DNA of 64,000 nucleotides from DATJSJ01 sp035504175. GTDB taxonomy: Bacteria; Pseudomonadota; Alphaproteobacteria; Acetobacterales; Acetobacteraceae. The position numbers were made by a program, and so were the translations under genes. Numbering within the stretch: position 1 is the first letter of the stretch; every line of letters begins with the position of its first letter. The notes below the pieces were generated by a model. That model was given only the letters and a program-made list of their open reading frames with translations. It was not told the origin of the DNA and made no database searches. Positions 1-7,936 of this stretch are shown here, piece by piece. Location of the stretch: assembly GCA_035504175.1 (NCBI GenBank), contig DATJSJ010000120.1:62001-126000 (forward strand), read 5' to 3'.

Positions 1-2
1 AG

Positions 3-632
3 CAATACTCGACCGAGGCTGGCGGCGAGGACGTCAACACCAAGGGCATCTGCCCCGCGGCGCTCGGCACCAAGGACGAGCAGCCGTCGACGTTTGATCC
101 GCAGACCAACCTGTTCTACGTGCCGACCAACCATGTCTGCATGGATTACGAGCCGTATCGCGTCTCCTACACCGCCGGCCAGCCCTATGTCGGCGCGACG
201 CTGTCCATGTATCCCGCCCCCGGCGGCACCAACATGGGCAACTTCATCGCCTTCGACGCCAGCACCGGCAAGATCGTCTGGTCCGATCCGGAACAGTTCT
301 CGGTCTGGTCGGGCGCGCTGTCGACCGCGGGCGGCGTGGTGTTCTACGGCACGCTGGAAGGCTACCTGAAGGCGGTCGACGCCAAGACCGGCAAGGAGCT
401 GTACAGCTTCAAGACGCCGTCCGGCATCATCGGCAACGTGATGACCTACATGCATGACGGCAAGCAGTATGTCGCCGTGCTGTCCGGGGTCGGCGGCTGG
501 GCCGGCATCGGTCTCGCGGCCGGACTGACCGATCCGCATGCGGGTCTCGGCGCGGTCGGCGGCTATGCCGCGCTCAACAGCTACACGGAACTTGGCGGCA
601 CGCTGACGGTGTTTGCTCTGCCGCAAAGCTGA
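3..632 (+). CDS. xoxF: Lanthanide-type PQQ methanol dehydrogenase XoxF, 3' end only
   Basis: This is the last 209 codons of a PQQ-dependent alcohol dehydrogenase; the 5' end lies before the window. The reading frame is open from base 3, and the visible protein has the C-terminal beta-propeller blades of the MxaF/XoxF family, including the CPAALG segment, the [13 protein letters not shown] block and repeated W-motif-like stretches such as [12 protein letters not shown]. The enzyme oxidises methanol (and formaldehyde) in the periplasm and passes electrons to a dedicated cytochrome cL. I call it XoxF rather than MxaF because xoxG- and xoxJ-like genes follow in the order seen in xoxFGJ clusters and no mxaI small-subunit gene is present. 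The diagnostic extra Asp that binds the lanthanide lies upstream and cannot be seen, so the metal type is inferred. Confidence 0.88.
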   Translation, partial: QYSTEAGGEDVNTKGICPAALGTKDEQPSTFDPQTNLFYVPTNHVCMDYEPYRVSYTAGQPYVGATLSMYPAPGGTNMGNFIAFDASTGKIVWSDPEQFSVWSGALSTAGGVVFYGTLEGYLKAVDAKTGKELYSFKTPSGIIGNVMTYMHDGKQYVAVLSGVGGWAGIGLAAGLTDPHAGLGAVGGYAALNSYTELGGTLTVFALPQS

Positions 633-655
633 TACCGCAGAGCCGTGATCTCTGG

Positions 656-688
656 GCCGGCGTCCGGGATGGCCGGGCGCCGGCTTTT
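656..688 (+). terminator. Strong hairpin plus T-run between xoxF and xoxG
   Basis: Twelve bases at 656-667 pair with 673-684 (one G-U pair, loop GATGG), followed directly by TTTTCT. It has the form of an intrinsic terminator 24 bases after the xoxF stop and 15 bases before xoxG. Since xoxG and xoxJ have no obvious promoter of their own, it probably lets only part of the transcripts through, giving more dehydrogenase than cytochrome. It could also protect the xoxF mRNA 3' end. Confidence 0.75.
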
Positions 689-702
689 CTATTCCACTGC
701 GA

Positions 703-1239
703 ATGAGGAATGAATTGGTGAGAGGCTTCTCGCGCGCGGCGATCGTCGTGGGACTGACAATGACGCTCGGCACGGCCATTGCTCACGCCGACGGATCCGG
801 CAATCCCGCGCCGGTCAGTTCCGACGACGGCAAGTACATGGACAAGAACGGCAACCCGACCTTCAAGATCGGCAAGGACGGGACGGTCGACTGGTACACG
901 TACATCGGCTACCTGCGCTACGCGGGCAACTGCCTGCAATGCCACGGGCCGGACGGGCTCGGCTCGACCTATGCGCCCTCGCTGGTGGCCGCGCTCAAGA
1001 CGCTGAGCTACGGTGACGTGCTGCAGATCGTGGCCGGCGGCAAGAAGGACGTCTCCACCTCGCAGAATCTGGTGATGCCGGCGCTCGGCACCGACAAGAA
1101 CGTGATGTGCTACATCGACGCGATCTACGTTTATCTGCGCGCCCGCTCGGACGGTGCGCTTGGCCGGGAGCGGCCGGACAAGCACGAGCCGAGGCCTGCC
1201 GGTTGGTCGAAATACGAGGATTCGTGCATGGGCAGCTGA
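703..1239 (+). CDS. xoxG: Cytochrome cL-like electron acceptor of methanol dehydrogenase
   Basis: A 178-residue exported c-type cytochrome. Residues 1 to about 29 form a signal peptide ending AHA. One haem site, CLQCH at residues 77-81, sits in a YLRYAGNCLQCHGPDG context typical of MxaG/XoxG cytochromes; Met125 in NLVMPALG is the likely second axial ligand. The protein takes electrons from XoxF in the periplasm and passes them to the respiratory chain. It lies 70 bases after xoxF and its stop is two bases before the xoxJ start, which fits one transcript. The ATG at 703 is the natural start because it opens the signal peptide; the ribosome site (GAGGAATG just downstream, weak upstream purines) is poor. 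Identity as XoxG rather than MxaG rests on the neighbours. Confidence 0.87.
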   Translation: MRNELVRGFSRAAIVVGLTMTLGTAIAHADGSGNPAPVSSDDGKYMDKNGNPTFKIGKDGTVDWYTYIGYLRYAGNCLQCHGPDGLGSTYAPSLVAALKTLSYGDVLQIVAGGKKDVSTSQNLVMPALGTDKNVMCYIDAIYVYLRARSDGALGRERPDKHEPRPAGWSKYEDSCMGS

Positions 1240-1241
1240 CG

Positions 1242-2135
1242 ATGGAGCCGCTGCATTCCTTCTCCGCTGCCCGGCGCGACGACGCCGCGCGGCGCCGCGC
1301 GGCCCGGATCGGCCTGGCGCTGGCTGCACTGTTCGGTCTCGCCGTGAGTTCTGCGGCTCGGGCGCAGCAGCCGGGCCTTGGCGCCGCCGTCGAACTCGTC
1401 GATCCGAAGGCGTTCCGCGTCTGCGCCGATCCGAGTGATTTGCCGTTCTCGGACCAGGCGGGTCAGGGATTCGAGAACAAGCTCGCGGAACTGTTCGCGG
1501 CCAAGCTCGGGCGGCCGGTGACCTACACCTATTTCCCGCAGGTGATCGGCTTCGTGCGCAACACGCTGAACGCGCTGCGCTGCGACGTGATCATGGGCAC
1601 GTCGCAGGGCGATCCGATCGTGCAGACCACCAATCCCTACTACCACACGGCGTATGCGCTGGTGGTGCGCGCCGGGGAAGGGCTGGATGACGTGCAGTCG
1701 CTGGAGGACAAGCGGCTGCAGGGCAAGCATATCGGCGTCGTTGCCCGCACGCCGCCAGCCACGATCATGGCCGAAGACGGGCTGATGGCCGATGCCAAGC
1801 CCTATCCGCTCAATGTCGACACCCGCGTCGAGCATCCCGCCGAGCACATGATCGACGACCTGGTGGCGCATCGCATCGACGCCGCTGTCCTGTGGGGGCC
1901 GTTCGCCGGGTATTACGCGAAAACGGCATCGACCAAGCTGGTGGTGATCCCGCTGCTGCATGAGCAGGGGGTACCGATGACGTTCGGCATTTCGATGGGC
2001 GTGCGCCACACCGACCAGGAGTGGAAGCGGACGCTGAACCGGCTGATCGCGCAGAACCAGGGCGCGATCAACAAGCTGCTCGCCGAGTACGGAGTGCCGC
2101 TGCTCGACCGGCACGGCCAGCCGATCACGCCCTGA
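1242..2135 (+). CDS. xoxJ: Periplasmic binding protein XoxJ/MxaJ
   Basis: A 297-residue exported protein of the family 3 solute-binding fold. Residues 1-35 hold a basic N-terminus, a hydrophobic stretch (IGLALAALFGLAV) and an ARAQQ cleavage site. The body shows the MxaJ pattern: FRVCADPSDLPFSD near the start, NTLNALRCDVIMG in the middle and LWGPFAGYYAK near the C-terminus. MxaJ and XoxJ are needed for active methanol dehydrogenase and are thought to help mature or activate the apoenzyme; the exact step is not settled. I chose the ATG at 1242, two bases after the xoxG stop, because upstream in-frame codons overlap xoxG and lack a signal peptide. Last gene of the xoxFGJ unit. Confidence 0.86.
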   Translation: MEPLHSFSAARRDDAARRRAARIGLALAALFGLAVSSAARAQQPGLGAAVELVDPKAFRVCADPSDLPFSDQAGQGFENKLAELFAAKLGRPVTYTYFPQVIGFVRNTLNALRCDVIMGTSQGDPIVQTTNPYYHTAYALVVRAGEGLDDVQSLEDKRLQGKHIGVVARTPPATIMAEDGLMADAKPYPLNVDTRVEHPAEHMIDDLVAHRIDAAVLWGPFAGYYAKTASTKLVVIPLLHEQGVPMTFGISMGVRHTDQEWKRTLNRLIAQNQGAINKLLAEYGVPLLDRHGQPITP

Positions 2136-2149
2136 CTAGAAGGCGCCCC

Positions 2150-2180
2150 GCTGCGGCAGCGACGGGCAAGCTGCCGCAGC
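2150..2180 (+). terminator. Hairpin after xoxJ
   Basis: Eleven bases at 2150-2160 pair perfectly with 2170-2180 (loop of nine). It begins 14 bases after the xoxJ stop and probably ends the xox transcript. There is no T-run, so termination may be weak or factor-assisted. The rest of 2181-2392 shows no gene I can support. Confidence 0.5.
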
Positions 2181-2392
2181 AGATGGGCACGTTCGCGGCC
2201 GGGACGCGGGCCGTGTAGCCCGCCAGTCCGCGGGTTTGGCCGGCCGTGCTCCGCGGCCCGGCCCGATCTGCCGAGGCAGCCCAGGGGGCGGTCCGCGGCG
2301 AGCGAAGCGGCCGGGATTGCGCAGGCCTATGCGAGACGCCAGCTTGGGCGGATGATTCATCTCACCGTTCCTTCCAGCCGTTCGCGGCGGCG

Positions 2393-2749
2393 ATGAACGA
2401 GCTGTTCGCCCCGGAAGGCGGCTGGCGCGTGCGCATCCTCGACCTCTCCGCGGCCTCGGAGGATCGCGTGGTCGAGGAGGTGGGCGGGTTTCCCACCTTG
2501 ATGCAGGCCAATGTCTTTGCCCGCCGCTACGTCCGCGATTCGGTGGAGCGCTGCCGGGTGCCAGGCATGTCGGGCAAGCAGGTGCTGGAGGCCTGGTTCG
2601 CGTACGGTGAGGATGCCGAGGTGGCCGATGCCGGCGAGGCCGGCTGGCGCAGTGGCACGGAACTCGGCGATTTCGCCGATCGCGCGGCCGGAGCGGAAGA
2701 GCGTGACTGGCGCGCGCTCGATCCGCGACGCGGAGCACGCGAGGCGTGA
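2393..2749 (+). CDS. Small protein of unknown function upstream of gltX
   Basis: A 118-residue soluble protein, not recognised. The ATG at 2393 begins MNELFAPEGGWRVRILDL; the middle, TLMQANVFARRYVRDSVERCRVPG, looks like an amphipathic helix, and the C-terminal 40 residues are acidic and probably disordered. There is no signal peptide, membrane segment or metal motif. The stop overlaps the GTG start of the glutamyl-tRNA synthetase in a GTGA junction, so the two genes are very likely translationally coupled. The reading frame extends upstream to 2246, but that part is arginine-rich and lacks a sensible start. The overlap is the best evidence that it is real. Confidence 0.6.
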   Translation: MNELFAPEGGWRVRILDLSAASEDRVVEEVGGFPTLMQANVFARRYVRDSVERCRVPGMSGKQVLEAWFAYGEDAEVADAGEAGWRSGTELGDFADRAAGAEERDWRALDPRRGAREA

Positions 2750-4092
2750 AGGTCCGCTTCGCGCCCAGCCCGACCGGTTTCCTGCACGTCGGCAACGCCC
2801 GGATTGCGCTGGCGAACTATCTGCTGGCGCAGCACGTCCGGGGGCTCGGCGACGAGGCGCAGTTCCAGCTCCGCTTCGATGACACCGACCGCGAGCGCTC
2901 GCGCGACGAATTGGCGGCCGCGATCGAGGAGGATCTGCGCTGGCTCGGTCTTGCCTGGGACGAGAGCTTCCGCCAGTCCGATCGCAGCGCACGTTACGAG
3001 GCGGCGGCGGAACGGCTGAAGCAGGAAGGTCGGCTCTATCCCTGCTTCGAGAGCGAGGAGGAGCTGCGCGCCAAACGCGAGCAGCGCATCAGACGTGGGC
3101 AGGCGCCGGTCTACGACCGCGCGATGCTGCGGCTGACCGCCGCGCAACGCGAGGCGGCGGAGGCCGGCGGCAAGCGCCCGTACTGGCGTTTCCTGCTGTC
3201 GGATCGCAGCGTCGCCTGGGAGGATCAAGTGCTGGGGCGGCGGGAGGTGAAGCTGCCCGCGGTGTCCGATCCGGTGCTGATCCGCGCCGACGGCACGCCG
3301 CTGTACACCTTCACGTCTGTCGCTGATGATCTCGAGACTGGTGTCACGCATGTCGTGCGCGGCGAGGATCACGTCACCAACACAGGGGTGCAGCTCGATC
3401 TGCTGGCGGCGCTTGGCGGCGCGCCGGCGCGGATCGCCTTCGGGCACCTGCCGCTGCTGACCGGTGCGGAAGGGGAGAAACTGTCCAAGCGGCTGGAAAG
3501 TCTGTCCCTGCGCAGCCTGCGCCAGGATGGCATCGAGGCCATGGCCCTGACGGGATATCTTGCCCGGCTTGGAAGCAACATGGACCCGGTGCCGCTGCCG
3601 CCGGATGTGCTGGCGCGGGATTTCGACCTGCGCCGGTTTTCTCATTCGTCGCCGCGGTTCGATGGCCGTCAGCTCGTGGCCTTGAATCGGCGTGTGTTGC
3701 ACGAGCTCGCGTTCGAGGCGGTGCGGGATCGTCTGCCGCAGGGGGCGACCCCGGCGTTTTGGCACGCGGTGCGGGGAAATCTCGATCTTCTGTCGGAAGC
3801 ACGGGGTTGGTGGGAGGTGGTGGCTGGCAGCGTGGTGCCGCCGGTGATCGAGGGTGACGGCGAGTTTTTACGTGCTGCGCTCGAGGCGTTGCCGTCCGAA
3901 CCCTGGGATGGGGAGGTCTGGTCGGCCTGGACGGCCGCGCTCAAGCGGGCGACTGGCCGGAGCGGTCGAGCGTTGTTCCGTCCGCTGCGTCTTGCCCTCA
4001 CCGGCGAGGAGCATGGCCCCGAGCTGCGCGATCTGCTGCCGCTGATGGGCCGCGCCCGGGCTGCCGCGCGGCTGCGGCTCGCCGCGGCCTAA
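2746..4092 (+). CDS. gltX: Glutamyl-tRNA synthetase, short form
   Basis: A 448-residue class I aminoacyl-tRNA synthetase that attaches glutamate to tRNA. It opens directly with the catalytic fold: RFAPSPTGFLHVGN at residues 4-17 (HVGN is the HIGH motif) and KLSKR at 245-249 (the KMSKS motif). The helical anticodon-binding part ends in RARAAARLRLAAA. Start is GTG at 2746 inside the GTGA overlap with the preceding gene. Length and the YPCFESEEEL segment, with a single Cys and no full zinc site, match the shorter of the two GluRS types common in alphaproteobacteria. Such second copies are sometimes specialised for tRNA-Gln, which GatCAB then corrects; whether this one is specialised cannot be read from the sequence. 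It is too long for a GluQ-type tRNA modifier. Confidence 0.93.
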   Translation: MKVRFAPSPTGFLHVGNARIALANYLLAQHVRGLGDEAQFQLRFDDTDRERSRDELAAAIEEDLRWLGLAWDESFRQSDRSARYEAAAERLKQEGRLYPCFESEEELRAKREQRIRRGQAPVYDRAMLRLTAAQREAAEAGGKRPYWRFLLSDRSVAWEDQVLGRREVKLPAVSDPVLIRADGTPLYTFTSVADDLETGVTHVVRGEDHVTNTGVQLDLLAALGGAPARIAFGHLPLLTGAEGEKLSKRLESLSLRSLRQDGIEAMALTGYLARLGSNMDPVPLPPDVLARDFDLRRFSHSSPRFDGRQLVALNRRVLHELAFEAVRDRLPQGATPAFWHAVRGNLDLLSEARGWWEVVAGSVVPPVIEGDGEFLRAALEALPSEPWDGEVWSAWTAALKRATGRSGRALFRPLRLALTGEEHGPELRDLLPLMGRARAAARLRLAAA

Positions 4093-5813
4093 GGTTTTGG
4101 GGTCTGGGGCCGTACGGCCCCAGCGGGGTTCAGGGGCGGAGCCCCTGACCTTCCCTTGGCGGCGTCCGCCGGTTCGAGGATTGCCATGTCGATCCGGTGT
4201 CCGTTGGAATAATCGAGCCCGCGGATCGTCGCCGTCTGTCTCGTCTGCAAGTGCAGCCGCTGCGCCTCTGCCGCGAAGGCCGCCCGCGCCCGCGCGTCCA
4301 CGCCGACGACCCGGTTCTCTCCGTCCGCCAGGAATCGCGCCGCCGCCGCGCCGTCGGAGAGCCAACGCGTGTTTGTCCCGGCGAGGAACATCAGGCTCGG
4401 TTCGTTGTATCCGACGGTCGCGAAGCCGCCTGGATGAGGCGGGAGTGCCGCCGCGATGCGTGGCGAGAGCCAGAGCGGTGCCATGGCTGACAGCTCGAAC
4501 TGCAGCACGGACCAGTAGAACGGCACGGCGAAGGCGAGTCCGGCGAGCACTGCGCCGGTGCAGGCGCCTCGGCGCAGCCCGATCCAGGCGATGGCGGCGG
4601 CGAGCAGGGCCGGCGCCAGGCCGAGCCAGGCGGGTTCTTTCAGCAACGGCGGCAGAGCCAGCGCGCCGGCGGCGAGGACGGTGGCGGCGACGGCGAAGGC
4701 GGCGTGGGCGATGGCGGAGAGCCAGCGCGGCGGCGGCAGGCGAAGCGGGTCCAGCAGCCAGCGTGCGGCGAGCAGGAACAGCGCCGGGTAGAGCGGCAGG
4801 GTGTAGTGGGGCAGCTTCGTCGGCACGAGCTCGAACACCACCCAGGACGGCACGACCCAGGCGACCAGCAGGCGGGTGACCCCGTCGCGGCGGGCGGAGG
4901 CCGGGCCGCGCCAGGCGGCGGGCAGGGCGGAGAGCAGTGCGAGCGAGGCGGGGAAGGCGAGCAGGGGCAGCAGCAGCAGGTGCGAGCCGGGCGGCGCGCC
5001 GTGCGCGTCGTCGCCGCCGGTCAGCTTGCGGCCGAGATCGCCGCCGACCGCCTGGGCGAAAAACAGGCCGTGGGTGGCGAAGCCGATCGCGACGAACCAG
5101 GGCAGCACCGCGAGCAGCAGCAGCGCGATCCCGGGCACCGGTCGCAGGTGGCGGAGCCAGGCGAGCGGCCGGCGGGCGGCGCGATCCCAGATCGCCAGCG
5201 TCAGGCCGGCGAGACCGACCACCATCGGCGTGACGGGGCCTTTCAGCAGGATGCCCGCGGCGATGGCGAGCCAGAACAGGGCGGCGGAGCCGGGGCCGAA
5301 GCTGTCCGGCGCCTGGCAGGCGCGGGCGAGCAGCAGCATGGCGAGCGTGGTGGCGCCGAGCAGCGCGCCGTCGGTCGTTGCCATGCCGGTCTCGACCGCG
5401 AGGATCACCGAGCCGGCGAGCGTCAGCGCGGCGAGCAGCGCAGCCCGCCGCCCTACGAGCGTCCGGCCGAGCTCGAAGGTGGCGAACACGGCGAGCAGGC
5501 CGCCGAGCGCGGAGGGGATGCGGTAGGGCCAGATCGGGTTGGCGCGGGCGAGGCCCAGGTCGCGCGCAAGGGCGGCGAAGGGGAGCTGCAGCCAGTAGAT
5601 GCCGACCGGCTTGCGGTTGCGCTCCTCGGTGCCGTTCATGATCCGGACGTAGTCGCCGGTCTCCAGCATCTGCTTCGTCGCCTGGGCGAAGCGGCTTTCG
5701 TCGCGGTCGAGCGGCGGCAGGGTGAAGAAGCCTGGCGCCCAGGTGACCAGGCAGAACAGCAGGAGCAGGGCGCGCGGCCAGCGCGTGTCCAGCAAGCGTG
5801 AGGGGGACGGCAT
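4089..5813 (-). CDS. GT39/ArnT-like membrane glycosyltransferase
   Basis: A 574-residue polytopic inner-membrane protein of the dolichyl-phosphate mannosyltransferase/ArnT family. After the first membrane segment come the acidic residues of the first periplasmic loop (LDRDES, residues 35-40) that bind the lipid-linked sugar in this family, then about eleven more hydrophobic segments and a soluble periplasmic C-terminal domain. It probably moves a sugar from a polyprenyl-phosphate carrier to a lipid A, protein or glycan acceptor; donor and acceptor are unknown. The gene converges on gltX and overlaps its last four bases. Its final 20 or so codons are written in a palindromic repeat (4093-4156) and look like non-native, Pro-rich tail, so the original C-terminus may have been altered. 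Confidence 0.85.
   Translation of the reverse strand: MPSPSRLLDTRWPRALLLLFCLVTWAPGFFTLPPLDRDESRFAQATKQMLETGDYVRIMNGTEERNRKPVGIYWLQLPFAALARDLGLARANPIWPYRIPSALGGLLAVFATFELGRTLVGRRAALLAALTLAGSVILAVETGMATTDGALLGATTLAMLLLARACQAPDSFGPGSAALFWLAIAAGILLKGPVTPMVVGLAGLTLAIWDRAARRPLAWLRHLRPVPGIALLLLAVLPWFVAIGFATHGLFFAQAVGGDLGRKLTGGDDAHGAPPGSHLLLLPLLAFPASLALLSALPAAWRGPASARRDGVTRLLVAWVVPSWVVFELVPTKLPHYTLPLYPALFLLAARWLLDPLRLPPPRWLSAIAHAAFAVAATVLAAGALALPPLLKEPAWLGLAPALLAAAIAWIGLRRGACTGAVLAGLAFAVPFYWSVLQFELSAMAPLWLSPRIAAALPPHPGGFATVGYNEPSLMFLAGTNTRWLSDGAAAARFLADGENRVVGVDARARAAFAAEAQRLHLQTRQTATIRGLDYSNGHRIDMAILEPADAAKGRSGAPPLNPAGAVRPQTPKP
4093..4156. repeat. Two-hairpin palindromic element, half copy of the 9533-9777 mosaic
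   Basis: Contains a perfect 18-base palindrome at 4105-4122 and a 7-base-pair hairpin with loop GGA at 4131-4147, joined by GCGGGGTT and followed by ACCTTCC. The same hairpin, GGGGTTC spacer, hairpin, ACCTTCC order ends the large element at 9735-9783, so this looks like a half copy. It sits between the 3' ends of gltX and the GT39 gene, where it could act as a two-way terminator, and supplies the last codons of the GT39 protein. Confidence 0.7.
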
Positions 5814-5820
5814 CGGGCGC

Positions 5821-5871
5821 GGCTTAGAGCCCTTTCAGGCTGACTGTCTCAGCCTGAAAGGGCTCTAAGCC
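5821..5871. repeat. Perfect 21-bp inverted repeat
   Basis: Bases 5821-5841 are exactly complementary to 5851-5871 with a nine-base loop. It lies 8 bases upstream of the GT39 start and 80 before rsmB, between divergent genes, so it is not a normal terminator. An mRNA reading through would form a very stable hairpin. Likely a mobile or REP-like intergenic palindrome; copies elsewhere in the genome could not be checked. Confidence 0.7.
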
Positions 5872-5880
5872 CATTGTCTG

Positions 5881-5929
5881 AGAGCATGATTGACGCTTCC
5901 GGCGGTTCCGCCTCCAGCGGTCATGCTCT
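5881..5929. repeat. Second imperfect palindrome next to the first
   Basis: Arms AGAGCATGA (5881-5889) and TCATGCTCT (5921-5929) enclose inner arms CGCT/AGCG and GGCGG/CCGCC. Spaced nine bases from the preceding palindrome, it is of the same general kind but different sequence. It takes up most of the space in front of rsmB. Confidence 0.55.
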
Positions 5930-5952
5930 AGCACGCGCCCTCCGGTCACGCC

Positions 5953-7203
5953 ATGAAGGGCGGGATGCCCGATCCGACCCGCGATGCCGCCTTTGACCTG
6001 CTCACCGCCGTGCTCGACCGGCACCGGCCGCTCGAGGAGGCGCTGGACGCGCTGCCGAGCCTGGAGGCGCGTGATCGCGCGGCGGCGCACCGGCTCGCGG
6101 CCACGGTGCTGCGTCGGCTCGGCTCGCTGGACGCGGTGCTGGAGCCGCTGCTGCGCCGGGCGCCGCCCGATCCGGTGCGGCACATCCTGCGGCTGGGCGC
6201 GGCGATGCTGCTGCTGCTGGAGACGCCGGCGCATGCGGCGGTCTCGACGGCGGTCTCGCTGGCGCGCGGGCGCGGCTTGGCGCCGTTCGTCGGCCTGGCC
6301 AACGCGGTGCTGCGGCGGGTCGCCGCGGGCGGGCCGGCGGCGCTGGCGGGCGTGGACGCGCCGCGGCTGGACACGCCGGCCTGGCTCTGGGCGTCCTGGG
6401 GCGCCGACGCGCGGGCGATCGCCACTGCACACCAGCAGGAGGCGCCGCTCGACCTGACGCTGCGGCCTGGCGGGGAGCCGCCGCCGGACGGGGAGGTGCT
6501 GCCGACCGGCAGCCTGCGCTTTGCGCCGGGCACACGGGTCACAGAGCTGCCCGGCTACGCTGAGGGCGCATTCTGGGTGCAGGACGCGGCCGCCGCGCTG
6601 CCGGCGCGGCTGCTGGCGCCGCTTCCGGGTGAGGCGGTCGCCGATCTCTGCGCCGCGCCGGGCGGCAAGACGGCGCAGCTTGCCGCCGCCGGCGCGCATG
6701 TCCGGGCCCTCGAGCGTGATCCGGCGCGGATCCTGCGCCTCAGGGAGAACCTGGCCCGGTTGCGGCTGGAGGCGGAGATCGTCACCGGCGATGCGACACT
6801 ATGGGCGCCGCCGGCGCCGCTCGATGCCGTGCTGCTGGACGCGCCGTGCAGCGCCACCGGCACGATCCGGCGACATCCCGACATCCCGCATCTGAAGCGC
6901 CCGCGCGACCTGCCGGCGCTGACGGCGCAACAGGACCGGCTGCTGGACGCGGCGGCGGCGATGCTGCGCCCGGGCGGGCGGCTGATCTACGCGGTGTGCT
7001 CGCTGCAGCCGGAGGAAGGCTGGGGGCGGATCGAGGCGGCAGTGGCGCGCCTCCCGCTCCGGCACGAGCCCTTCGCCACGGCGGAACTGGCCGGGATCGA
7101 GGAGGCGTGGAGCGAGGTCGGGACGTTGCGCACCCATCCAGGGTTGTGGGCGGGGCGCGGTGGCATGGACGGGTTCTTCGCGGCGCGGCTGCGGCGCGTC
7201 TGA
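5953..7203 (+). CDS. rsmB: 16S rRNA cytosine-967 C5-methyltransferase
   Basis: A 416-residue RNA methyltransferase. Residues 1-140 are the NusB-like helical domain that binds RNA; the rest is the SAM-dependent Rossmann domain. CAAPGGK at 233-239 binds SAM. The two family cysteines are both visible: Cys299 in DAPCSATG, which releases the product, and Cys349 in VCSLQPEEG, the nucleophile. It methylates cytosine in 16S rRNA during ribosome assembly. The ATG at 5953 is taken as the start; an in-frame ATG five codons later is possible. It leads a plus-strand run with rpe, a heparinase-like gene and purH; rsmB, the heparinase-like gene and purH often sit together in alphaproteobacteria. Confidence 0.93.
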   Translation: MKGGMPDPTRDAAFDLLTAVLDRHRPLEEALDALPSLEARDRAAAHRLAATVLRRLGSLDAVLEPLLRRAPPDPVRHILRLGAAMLLLLETPAHAAVSTAVSLARGRGLAPFVGLANAVLRRVAAGGPAALAGVDAPRLDTPAWLWASWGADARAIATAHQQEAPLDLTLRPGGEPPPDGEVLPTGSLRFAPGTRVTELPGYAEGAFWVQDAAAALPARLLAPLPGEAVADLCAAPGGKTAQLAAAGAHVRALERDPARILRLRENLARLRLEAEIVTGDATLWAPPAPLDAVLLDAPCSATGTIRRHPDIPHLKRPRDLPALTAQQDRLLDAAAAMLRPGGRLIYAVCSLQPEEGWGRIEAAVARLPLRHEPFATAELAGIEEAWSEVGTLRTHPGLWAGRGGMDGFFAARLRRV

Positions 7204-7255
7204 GCGAGCCGGGTCTGCTTGTCTTCGGCCGAGTCGGCACACTAGAACCGCCGGC

Positions 7256-7936
7256 ATGAGCAGCTCAGCGCCGCCGCGGGTCGTCGTTGCCCCCAGCCTG
7301 CTCTCGGCCGATTTCGCGCGGCTCAGAGAGGAGGTCGTCGCGATCGAGGCCGCCGGCGCGGACTGGCTCCATCTCGACGTGATGGACGGACACTTCGTGC
7401 CGAACATCACGTTCGGGCCGCCGGTCATCAAAGCGCTGCGCCCGCATACGAAGCTGCCGTTCGACGTGCACCTGATGATCGCGCCGGTCGATCCGTATGT
7501 CGGCGACTTCGCCGAAGCCGGGGCGGATCACATCCTGGTCCACGCGGAGGCCGGCCCGCACCTGCACCGCTCGCTGCAGCTCGTGCGTGCGCACGGCAAG
7601 CGGGCCGGCGTGGTGCTCAACCCGGCGACGCCGGCGGCAGCGGTCGGCATGGTGCTGGACCTGGTGGACAGCATCCTGGTGATGACGGTGAACCCCGGCT
7701 TCGGCGGCCAGGCCTTCCTGCCGAGCCAGCTTCCCAAGCTCGCGGAGCTGCGGCGGATGATCGATGCCTCCGGCCGGCGGATCGCGCTCGCGGTCGATGG
7801 CGGCATCGATGCGGAGACGGCGCCACGCGTGCAGCGCGCCGGCGCCGATACGATGGTCGCTGGTACAGCGGTGTTCCACGCCCCGGATTACGCGCGGGCG
7901 ATCGCCGCGCTGCGCGGACCGTTCCCCGCCGCATGA
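7256..7936 (+). CDS. rpe: Ribulose-phosphate 3-epimerase
   Basis: A 226-residue TIM-barrel enzyme that interconverts ribulose 5-phosphate and xylulose 5-phosphate in the pentose phosphate pathway. The whole family pattern is present: [10 protein letters not shown] near the N-terminus, the metal-binding [25 protein letters not shown] at the phosphate site and VDGGI, where the second acid sits. The ATG at 7256 puts the first beta strand at the expected place; the longer reading frame upstream overlaps rsmB. The stop overlaps the next gene in an ATGA junction, so the two are translated together. Confidence 0.95.
   Translation: MSSSAPPRVVVAPSLLSADFARLREEVVAIEAAGADWLHLDVMDGHFVPNITFGPPVIKALRPHTKLPFDVHLMIAPVDPYVGDFAEAGADHILVHAEAGPHLHRSLQLVRAHGKRAGVVLNPATPAAAVGMVLDLVDSILVMTVNPGFGGQAFLPSQLPKLAELRRMIDASGRRIALAVDGGIDAETAPRVQRAGADTMVAGTAVFHAPDYARAIAALRGPFPAA

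Noticed and set aside
698..718. TGCGAATGA half-site at the xoxG start, like the Fur boxes
   Set aside because: No second half, it overlaps the start codon, and there is no iron link.
4704..5801. Open frame antisense to the GT39 gene
   Set aside because: Gln/Arg/Gly-rich shadow without motif.
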